From positions 123,913-151,520 of the forward strand of contig SZWC01001593.1 in assembly GCA_023375785.1 (NCBI GenBank): a stretch of 27,608 bases of DNA, read 5' to 3'. Each line of letters starts with the position of its first letter. Positions within the stretch are counted from its first letter, which is position 1. Below the pieces are notes generated by a model that saw nothing but the letters and a program-made list of their open reading frames with translations, was not told the origin of the DNA and did not search any database. A program made the translations under genes and the position numbers. This stretch comes from Penium margaritaceum. Its lineage: Eukaryota; Streptophyta; Zygnematophyceae; Desmidiales; Peniaceae. Positions 19,961-27,608 of this stretch are shown piece by piece.

Positions 19961-21095
19961 TCTGCAACTAGTTCGCACCACTCCGCAACCGGTTTGCATC
20001 ACTCCGCAACCACTTCGCACCACTCTGCAACCAGTTCGCGCCACTCCGCAACCAGTTCACACCACCCTGCAACCAGTTCGCACCACACCGCAACCAGTTC
20101 GCACCACTCTGCAACTAGTTCGCACCACTCCGCAACCGGTTTGCATCACTCCGCAACCACTTCGCACCACTCTGCAACCAGTTCGCGCCACTCCGCAACC
20201 AGTTCACACCACCCTGCAACCAGTTCGCACCACACCGCAACCAGTTCGCACCACTCTGCAACTAGTTCGCACCACTCCGCAACCGGTTTGCATCACTCCG
20301 CAACCACTTCGCACCACTCTGCAACCAGTTCGCGCCACTCCGCAACCAGTTCACACCACCCTGCAACCAGTTCGCACCACACCGCAACCAGTTCGCACCA
20401 CTCTGCAACTAGTTCGCACCACTCCGCAACCGGTTTGCATCACTCCGCAACCACTTCGCACCACTCTGCAACCAGTTCGCGCCACTCCGCAACCAGTTCA
20501 CACCACCCTGCAACCAGTTCGCACCACACCGCAACCAGTTCGCACCACTCTGCAACTAGTTCGCACCACTCCGCAACCGGTTTGCATCACTCCGCAACCA
20601 CTTCGCACCACTCTGCAACCAGTTCGCGCCACTCCGCAACCAGTTCACACCACCCTGCAACCAGTTCGCACCACACCGCAACCAGTTCGCACCACTCTGC
20701 AACTAGTTCGCACCACTCCGCAACCGGTTTGCATCACTCCGCAACCACTTCGCACCACTCTGCAACCAGTTCGCGCCACTCCGCAACCAGTTCACACCAC
20801 CCTGCAACCAGTTCGCACCACACCGCAACCAGTTCGCACCACTCTGCAACTAGTTCGCACCACTCCGCAACCGGTTTGCATCACTCCGCAACCACTTCGC
20901 ACCACTCTGCAACCAGTTCGCGCCACTCCGCAACCAGTTCACACCACCCTGCAACCAGTTCGCACCACACCGCAACCAGTTCGCACCACTCTGCAACTAG
21001 TTCGCACCACTCCGCAACCGGTTTGCATCACTCCGCAACCACTTCGCACCACTCTGCAACCAGTTCGCGCCACTCCGCAACCAGTTCACACCACT
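19961..21095 (+). repeat. 147-bp higher-order repeat, 8 copies
   Basis: TCTGCAACTAGTTCGCACC recurs at 19961, 20108, 20255, 20402, 20549, 20696, 20843 and 20990, each step 147 bp (seven monomers). Copies appear essentially identical; the last is partial. This indicates a recent local expansion. Confidence 0.92.
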
Positions 21096-21669
21096 CCGCA
21101 ACCAGTTTGCACCACTCCGCAACCAGTTCGCACCACTCCTCAACCAGTTCGCACCACTCCGCATCCAGTTTTCACCACTCCGCAACCAGTTCGCACCACT
21201 CCGCAGCCAGTTTGCACCACTCCGCAACCAGTTTGCACCACTCCGCAACCAGTTCGCACCACTCCGCAACCAGTTCGCACCACTCCGCAACCAGATTGCA
21301 CCACTCTGCAATCAGTTTGCACCTCTCCGCAACAGGTTCGCACCAATCCGCAACCAGTTTGCTCCACTCCGCAACCCGTTTGCACCACTTGACAGCCAGT
21401 TCGCGCCACTCCGAAACCAGTTCACACCACTCCGCAACCAGATTTCACCACTCTGCAACCAGTTTACACCACTCCGCAACCAGTTTGTACCACTCCATAC
21501 CCAGTTCGCATCACTCCGCAACACGTTCGCACCACTTCCCAACCAGTTCGCACGGCTCCGCAACCAGTTAGCACCACTCCGCAACCAGTTCGCACCACTC
21601 CGCAACCACTTCGCACATCTTTGCAACCAGTTTGCGCCAGGCCACAACCAGTTCGCACCACTCCGCAAC

Positions 21670-22371
21670 CAGTTCGCACCATTCCGCAACCAGTTTGCAC
21701 CACTCCACAACCCATTTGCACCACTCCGCAACCAGTTCGCACCATTCCGCAACCAGTTTGCACCACTCCACAACCCATTTGCACCACTCCGCAACCAGTT
21801 CGCACCATTCCGCAACCAGTTTGCACCACTCCACAACCCATTTGCACCACTCCGCAACCAGTTCGCACCATTCCGCAACCAGTTTGCACCACTCCACAAC
21901 CCATTTGCACCACTCCGCAACCAGTTCGCACCATTCCGCAACCAGTTTGCACCACTCCACAACCCATTTGCACCACTCCGCAACCAGTTCGCACCATTCC
22001 GCAACCAGTTTGCACCACTCCACAACCCATTTGCACCACTCCGCAACCAGTTCGCACCATTCCGCAACCAGTTTGCACCACTCCACAACCCATTTGCACC
22101 ACTCCGCAACCAGTTCGCACCATTCCGCAACCAGTTTGCACCACTCCACAACCCATTTGCACCACTCCGCAACCAGTTCGCACCATTCCGCAACCAGTTT
22201 GCACCACTCCACAACCCATTTGCACCACTCCGCAACCAGTTCGCACCATTCCGCAACCAGTTTGCACCACTCCACAACCCATTTGCACCACTCCGCAACC
22301 AGTTCGCACCATTCCGCAACCAGTTTGCACCACTCCACAACCCATTTGCACCACTCCGCAACCAGTTCGCA
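21670..22371 (+). repeat. 63-bp higher-order repeat A, 11 copies
   Basis: A triplet of monomer variants ending CACAACCCATTTGCACC recurs every 63 bp, with the CCCATTTGCA marker from 21711 to 22341. Copies are essentially identical. Confidence 0.92.
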
Positions 22372-23160
22372 CCACTGCGCAACCAGTTCGCACCACTCCG
22401 CAGCCAGTTCGCACCACTCCGCAACCAGTTTGCACCACTCCGCAACCAGTTTGCACCACTCCGCGACCCGTTTGCACCACTCGACAGCCAAATCGCGCCA
22501 CTCCGAGACCAGTTCAAACCACTCCGCACATAGATTACACCACTCTACAACCAGTTTGCACCGTTCCGCAACTAGTTCGTACCACTCCACACCCAATTCG
22601 CACCACTCCGGAACACGTTCGCACCACTCCCCAACCAGTTCGCACAGCTCCACAACCAGTAAGCACCACTCCGCAACCATTTCGCACCACTCCGCAACCA
22701 CTTCGCACATCTCCACAACCAGTTTGAAGCACGCCACAGACAGTTCGCACCACTCCGCAACCAGTTGGCACCACTCCGCAACCAGTTCGCACCACTCAAC
22801 AGCCAGTTTGCACCACTCCACAACAAGTTTGAACCACCCCGCAACCACTTTGTACAACTCCGCAACCAGTTCACACCACTCCGCAACCAGTTCGCACCAC
22901 TCTGCAACCAGTTCGCACCTCTCCGCAACCAGTTTGCACCACTCCGCAACCAGCTCACACCACTCCGCAACCAGTTTGCACCACTCCGCAACCAGTTTGC
23001 ACTACTCCTCAACCAGTTCGCACCATTCCGCAACCAGTTTGCACCACTCCACAGCCAGTTTGCACCACTCCGCAACCAGTTTGCAGCTCTCCGCAGCCAT
23101 TTTGCACCACTCCACAACCAGTTCGCACCACTCTGCAACCAGTTCGCACCACTCCGCAAC

Positions 23161-23916
23161 CAGTTGGCACCACTTCACAACCAGTTTGCAGCACTCTGCA
23201 ACCAGTTCGCACCACTCCGCAACCAGTTGGCACCACTTCACAACCAGTTTGCAGCACTCTGCAACCAGTTCGCACCACTCCGCAACCAGTTGGCACCACT
23301 TCACAACCAGTTTGCAGCACTCTGCAACCAGTTCGCACCACTCCGCAACCAGTTGGCACCACTTCACAACCAGTTTGCAGCACTCTGCAACCAGTTCGCA
23401 CCACTCCGCAACCAGTTGGCACCACTTCACAACCAGTTTGCAGCACTCTGCAACCAGTTCGCACCACTCCGCAACCAGTTGGCACCACTTCACAACCAGT
23501 TTGCAGCACTCTGCAACCAGTTCGCACCACTCCGCAACCAGTTGGCACCACTTCACAACCAGTTTGCAGCACTCTGCAACCAGTTCGCACCACTCCGCAA
23601 CCAGTTGGCACCACTTCACAACCAGTTTGCAGCACTCTGCAACCAGTTCGCACCACTCCGCAACCAGTTGGCACCACTTCACAACCAGTTTGCAGCACTC
23701 TGCAACCAGTTCGCACCACTCCGCAACCAGTTGGCACCACTTCACAACCAGTTTGCAGCACTCTGCAACCAGTTCGCACCACTCCGCAACCAGTTGGCAC
23801 CACTTCACAACCAGTTTGCAGCACTCTGCAACCAGTTCGCACCACTCCGCAACCAGTTGGCACCACTTCACAACCAGTTTGCAGCACTCTGCAACCAGTT
23901 CGCACCACTCCGCAAC
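23161..23916 (+). repeat. 63-bp higher-order repeat B, 12 copies
   Basis: CAGTTGGCACCACTTCACAA recurs every 63 bp from 23161 to 23854. It is a different monomer triplet from block A (GTTGG and TTTGCAGC variants), so two independent three-monomer amplifications exist in the same array. Confidence 0.92.
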
Positions 23917-24757
23917 CAGTTCACGCCACTCTGCAACCAGTTCGCACCACTCTGCAACCGGTTCGCACCACTCCGCAACCCGTTCGCACCACTCCGCAAC
24001 CAGTTTGCACCACTACACAACCAGTTCACACCACTCCGCAACCCGTCTGCACCACTTCACAACCAGTTCGCACCAGTCCGCAGCCAGTTCGCACCACTCT
24101 GCAACCAGTTTGCACCACTCCGCAACCACTTCACACCACTCCGCAACCAGTTCGCACCACTCCGCAACCAGTTCCCAGCACTCCGCAACCGGTTCGCAAC
24201 ACTCCGCAACCAGTTCGTACAACTACACAAAGCGTTGGCACCACTCTGTAACAAGTTCGTAACACTCCGCAACCATTTCACACCACTCCGCAACCAGTTC
24301 GCACAAATCCAAAACCAGTTTGCACCACTCCACAACCAGTTAGCACCACTCCGAAACCAGTTCGCAGTGCTCAGCAACCAGTTCGCACCACTCCGCGACC
24401 AGTTCGCACCACTCTGCAACCACTTCGCACAACTCCGCAACCAGTTTGCACCACTCCGCAACCAGTTCGCACCACTCGGCAACCAGTTCGCACCCCTCCG
24501 CAAGCAGTTTGCACCACTCCGCAACAAGATTGCATCACTCCGCAACCTGTTCGCACAACTCCACAACCAGTTCGCACTAGTCGGCAACCAGTTCGCACCA
24601 CTCGGCAACCAGTTCGCACCAATCCGTAACCAGTTCGCACCACTCTGCAACCAGTTCGCACCACTCCGTAACGAGTTCGCACCACTCTCCACCAGTTCGC
24701 ACCACTCCGCAACCAGTTCGCACCACTCCGCAGCCATTTTGCACCACTCCGCAACCA

Positions 24758-24762
24758 GTTCC
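24758..24762 (+). repeat. presumed target-site duplication of the right copia element (GTTCC)
   Basis: These five bases lie between the last satellite monomer and the copia LTR end. The partner copy would be beyond the right edge, so this is a prediction. Confidence 0.4.
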
Positions 24763-25004
24763 TGTTAATGCGCCGGATAGCAACGGTCTAGAAAACGGGT
24801 CCCGACATGGGAGGCCGCCAACCGCTCTTGGTATTGCAACCAAGATAACATGTCACCCTCGAACGAGGGATCTACACTTTAGGTTCGTTTGGTTTGCAAC
24901 CTCGCGAAGTCCGCATGTTGGTCTTTAGTGTCTACCTTTGGTTGGACACTCTGTGAGGAGTCTCAAAGGCAAGAACTGTAAATGGATGCATGCAAGGTAC
25001 ATGC

Positions 25005-25011
25005 TTTTATA
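25005..25011 (-). promoter_or_regulatory. TATA box of the right copia LTR
   Basis: Minus-strand TATAAAA lies between the arms of a 6-bp inverted repeat (TGCAAG 24991-24996, CTTGCA 25012-25017), a layout similar to that in the left copia LTR. Confidence 0.5.
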
Positions 25012-25179
25012 CTTGCAGAGCTTTGCTAAAGCTTCTGCTTGTAGTGGCTCCACTAGAGCCAACCTCATCCTACATTCCTACTTGGCGCGTCCTTAGACCG
25101 CCAAGTGTTATCCTCAAGGCAGGCTCTAGTAAGCTTCCTCGAAGCTTCCTGTCCCAGTTTTGGCCACAAAGAAAATTGC

Positions 25180-25252
25180 GGCCATCGCGGGGTTTGAACC
25201 CGCGACCTCTGGTTTGAGACTCCGGTGCCTAATCAACCAAGCCAAAAAGGTA
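25180..25252 (-). other. tRNA-like module inside copia LTR
   Basis: On the minus strand an A-box-like TGGCTTGGTTG (25244-25234) is followed by a B box GGTTCAAACCC (25200-25190). The T stem pairs fully (GCGGG with CCCGC around TTCAAAC) and a four-pair D stem can be drawn. A 7-base loop GTCTCAA would give anticodon CUC, but its stem is weak and the acceptor ends do not pair. This is a tRNA-derived segment, not a functional tRNA gene. Confidence 0.55.
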
Positions 25253-25417
25253 TGGTTCCTATGATGAGCCACATGGGACATACCCATTATGGGCAGTGCA
25301 TTCCTAGCCCATGTCAGAACACACCAAGGGGACGTACTCCATAGAGCAGTGCATGCCTTGTCTGTATGTGTAGCTAGCCAGCTAGGCAGTGGACAAGGTG
25401 CACACTATTTCAACAAA

Positions 25418-25433
25418 TCTCTCCCTTGCACCT
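25418..25433 (-). promoter_or_regulatory. polypurine tract of the right copia element
   Basis: The minus strand reads GGTGCAAGGGAGAGAT two bases before the 3' LTR start (25415). Confidence 0.65.
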
Positions 25434-25476
25434 CTGTCCATGTGTCCCTTGCTCGGCTCCATCAACGCCTTGGAGC

Positions 25477-26040
25477 TCACCCTTCCTCTGCCGCACTCCT
25501 CATGCCGAATCCACGAATGCCTGCATAATGCAAGTCGCTCTCCAGCGGCTTGGTCATGCAGTCAGCAAGCATGCTCTTTGTTCCGCAATGCTGCAAGTCC
25601 ACCACGTTCTTCATGACCAGGTCACGTGAGTAGTGGTAATGTATGTCGATGTGCTTCGTTCGCCGGGAGATGATCTCGTCTTCAGCCATTGAGATGGTGC
25701 TCATGTTGTCCACGTGTACGACTGTGGCGTCTTTCTGTGGCACTGTCATTTCGCCAAGCAGGCTGCGGAGCCATTGAGTCTCCTTGCACACCTCAGACAA
25801 AGCAACGTACTCTACCTCAGCCGTGGACACGGAAACACAATCCTGCTTCCTGCTGGCCCATGAGATGGCAGCGCCATTCAAGATACACACGTATCCAGAG
25901 GTGGATTTCCTGTCGTCGAGATTTCCTCCCCAGTCAGCGTCGGCGTAGCATTTTAGACGAAGGGGGTCCGTTCCTTCTTGGCCTCCAAGGACGAGGCCCA
26001 TGTGACGTGTCTTCTGCAGGTAGCGCAAGATGCGCTTGAC
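25477..26040 (-). pseudogene. pol: copia RNase H (C-terminal end of pol)
   Basis: The frame entering from the gap reads VKRILRYLQKTRHMGL, then CYADADWGGNLDDRKSTSGY (first catalytic Asp region), SWASRKQ, STAEVEYVALSEVCKE (Glu region; copia proteins usually have AEAEY, here AEVEY), HVDNMSTISMAED (Asp), RTKHIDIHYHYSRD and ADCMTKPL, ending at TGA 25477-25479. These are the ordered motifs of copia RNase H, which removes RNA from the RNA-DNA hybrid. It is in a different frame from the RT segment across the N gap, as expected if bases are missing. Confidence 0.92.
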
Positions 26041-26041
26041 N
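26041..26041. other. assembly gap (single N) with missing coding sequence
   Basis: RT stops at ...NEAEQREM on one side and RNase H begins at VKRILRYL on the other, in another frame. Copia polyproteins carry a conserved connector of roughly 45-50 residues here, so about 150 bases are probably missing. Confidence 0.7.
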
Positions 26042-27001
26042 CATCTCCCTTTGTTCTGCTTCGTTGCTTGGCGACATGGAGGCCTTCAGCTTTGTGTCGG
26101 TCGTCATTGGGGTGCTGACAGGTTTGCAGTCTTCCATGTGGTAGCGCTTCAGCACCTCACCAATGTATTTGGTTTGGTTAAGTTCGATGGTGCCTGCTAC
26201 TCGGTTGCGGTGGAGGGCAATCCCGAGGTAGTACTCGAGAGGACCCATGTCCTTCATCTTGAACCTTTTGCTGAGGTCAGACTTCAGCCCATCCAGCAGC
26301 TCGACCGAAGACGAGCAGATGATCAGATCATCCACGTACAGCGCAACCAGCATCAGCCCTCTCCCATCATCGCGCACGTACATGCTCGGGTAATTCTGGC
26401 AATGCGCGAAGGAGAGGCCGGTCGTGAAACCGTCCATCTCTTTGTACCACATCCTTGGGGCCTGTTTCAGCCCGTAGAGCGCTTTCACCAACTTGCACAC
26501 CTTGCCCTTGGGAGCTTCAACTCCTTCGGACACCTCCATCAGCACTTCCTTGTCAAGCTTCCCATAAAGGAAAGCTGTCCTGACGTCCATCTGGTGTATC
26601 TCCAAGTTCTTTGCGGAAGCAATGCCAAGGAGAGAGCGGATGGAGGCAAAGGTCACGACGGGCGCAAACGTCTCATCGTACTCGGAGCCCGGGCGTTGAG
26701 AGAACCCCTTAGCCACTACCCTTGCCTTGAACTTGTCGATGTTGCCGTCTTGCTTCTTCTTCACTCGGAGGACCCACTTGGATCCCACCACGTGGGCCTT
26801 GTCGGGTCTATCCACCAGCACCCACGTGTCGTTCTCGGCAATGGATACGAGCTCGCTATCCACTGCCTCCTTCCACTTGGCCGCATCTGGGCCATTCATG
26901 GCCTCCGCCACTGTGGATGGCTCTCCCTGAGCCATGCACGAACAGCTAAGGCCGGTCCAATCATCCTCATACCACAAAGGTGCTCTCTTTGGTCGCAAAC
27001 T
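26042..27001 (-). pseudogene. pol: copia reverse transcriptase
   Basis: After the TGA the frame reads SLRPKRAPLWYEDDW (the linker) and then the RVT_2 domain: AMNGPDAAKWKEAVDSEL, then NDTWVLVDRP, then GSKWVLRVKKKQDG, KFKARVVAKGFSQRPGSEYD, ETFAPVV, MDVRTAFLYGKLDKEVLMEV, KLVKALYGLKQAPRMWY, and the catalytic YVDD in ALYVDDLIICSSS (about 26320-26360). GPLEYYLGI and TKYIGEVLKRYHMEDCKPVSTPM follow. The domain copies element RNA into DNA. It is broken at its end by the N gap at 26041. All core motifs look intact. Confidence 0.93.
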
Positions 27002-27608
27002 TCACCGGGGTAGTGGTGCCGCTTCTTGCTTTGGTGCTGGTGCTTCCACAGGTGGTGGTTTGTCGTCGTCGTTGTCGTCAGGAGAGTCGTCAGACTCCAA
27101 GTCAGACTCGGAAGCCTCGGACGCCTCGGTATCCACGTCCATGTCAGATGATGCATCATCCTCCGCAGCCACTCTCCCATTCCCACCACCTGCTGGCAAG
27201 GCGAGCCAGTTGTCGGGCGCTTGGTCTCCGGACTCAAGCAACACTATCCACTCTCCCGCTTTGGGAGTGAGGGTCGGGTCCAGCAGCTCTCCCTTTCCAA
27301 GGGTGCGTTCATCGAACACGACGTCGCGGCTCCTCACGAGCTTGCCTGCTGCCTGGTCCCAAAGCCAATAGGCTTTGTGTGACGTGTCATACCCAACCAT
27401 GATGCACTTCTTGGAGCGTGCATCGAGCTTGCCTCCACCTTCTCCCGACTGGATCTTCACCCATGCAGTGGACTCGAACACCTTCAGATGAGATGCGTTG
27501 GGTTTCTTTCCCGACCATGCTTCCTGTGGGGTCTTCAGCTGCTTGTCCTGCTCCTTTCCACGCTTCCGCAAGGCGGTCGCTGGTGTGAGGTTCAAGAGGT
27601 AGCAAGCC
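27002..27608 (-). pseudogene. pol: copia integrase C-terminus and linker, partial, ends at a nonsense codon
   Basis: The frame enters from the right edge as ACYLLNLTPATALRKRGKEQ, then LKTPQEAWSGKKPNASHLKV: the end of the integrase core with the conserved YLLN and TP.EAW.GKKP..SHLKVF motifs. YDTSHKAYWLWD and VVFDERTLGK follow, then an acidic linker rich in Asp, Glu and Ser. TGA at 27002-27004 stops the frame immediately before RT, while the same frame continues open beyond it. A CGA to TGA change would explain it. Confidence 0.9.

Larger units (their letters stand above)
13112..24762 (+). repeat. 21-bp satellite array, right part (about 555 units)
   Basis: This is the same monomer and orientation as 4557-6423, continuous for 11.6 kb. 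The plus strand is C-rich (10 C to 3 G per consensus unit). Long open frames cover it on both strands (the largest over 900 codons, plus) but are heptad repeats in every frame, with no start context, domain or codon signal, so none is called. Several blocks are locally amplified into higher-order repeats (listed separately), separated by older, more diverged monomers. The array is cut on the right by the second copia LTR at 24763. Confidence 0.95.
24763..25415 (-). repeat. 3' LTR of the right copia element (653 bp)
   Basis: On the minus strand it starts TGTTGAAATAGTGTGCACC at 25415, directly after a polypurine tract, and ends ...CATTAACA at 24763 against satellite. It contains a TATA box (25005-25011) and a tRNA-like module (25180-25252). 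Only one LTR is in view, so the ends rest on TG/CA termini, the polypurine tract and the satellite junction. Confidence 0.8.
24763..27608 (-). mobile_element. Ty1/copia LTR retrotransposon, 3' part, inserted in the satellite array
   Basis: In element orientation (minus), the integrase C-terminus enters from the right edge. RT, RNase H, a polypurine tract and a 3' LTR follow, and the LTR ends exactly against satellite DNA. Integrase before RT identifies the Ty1/copia superfamily. One in-frame TGA lies between integrase and RT (27002-27004), and an N gap at 26041 removes the RT/RNase H connector. The 5' LTR, gag, protease and integrase core lie outside the window. Its LTR sequence is not visibly the same as that of the left copia, though the layout is alike. 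Confidence 0.9.

Noticed and set aside
4557..24757. CRISPR-like direct repeat array
   Set aside because: Units are contiguous 21-mers with no unique spacers, and the surrounding DNA is eukaryotic with LTR retrotransposons.
25180..25252. Functional tRNA gene (anticodon CUC)
   Set aside because: The T stem is good but the anticodon stem is weak and the acceptor ends do not pair; it lies inside an LTR. Kept only as a tRNA-like module.
26030..27013. Plus-strand 327-codon frame opposite the copia RT
   Set aside because: It is the antisense of an RT domain with all catalytic motifs on minus; no domain on plus.

Overview
This window is repeat-rich eukaryotic nuclear DNA from the green lineage. A streptophyte (charophyte-like) alga is my best guess, with moderate to low confidence. 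The reasons are plant-type Ty3/gypsy and Ty1/copia polyproteins, a primer-binding site for a plant-type initiator tRNA-Met, and host flanks that are gene-poor. No intact host gene is visible. Single N characters at 2079, 11033 and 26041 mark scaffold gaps.

Layout, left to right. 1-1838 (minus): a long Gln/Pro/Met-rich open frame running off the left edge, broken by one in-frame TGA. 1839-2437: no recognisable gene. 2438-3876 (minus): the 5' end of a degenerate Ty1/copia element (gag with a nonsense codon, a half-tRNA primer-binding site and a 5' LTR). Its LTR abuts a short Ala/Lys-rich reading frame (3877-4047, plus) that looks like the C-terminus of a host gene cut by the insertion. 4048-4556: AT-richer flank ending in a small ATCGATGGG tandem repeat. 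4557-6423 and 13112-24762: one large array of a 21-bp satellite (about 640 units) with several layers of higher-order repeats.

The array is split by a structurally complete Ty3/gypsy chromovirus at 6424-13111 (plus). It has two LTRs, a tRNA-iMet primer-binding site, gag with a zinc knuckle, PR-RT-RNaseH-IN, a chromodomain, a polypurine tract and a 5-bp target duplication TCGCA. It is dead by several stop codons and a gag frameshift, and its LTRs differ at about 6% of positions (my count by eye). At 24763 the array is cut again by a second Ty1/copia element (minus) whose 3' LTR, RNase H, RT and integrase C-terminus run off the right edge.

The most unusual features are: (i) the 21-bp satellite, whose period is a multiple of three, so that the dominant monomer is open in all six frames and yields dozens of long spurious heptapeptide-repeat ORFs; (ii) sequence variation in the monomer that falls largely on its two CpG sites, in the pattern expected of methylcytosine decay; (iii) tRNA-like A-box/B-box modules inside the LTRs of both copia elements; (iv) a 225-bp direct duplication at an N gap that is most simply an assembly artefact.
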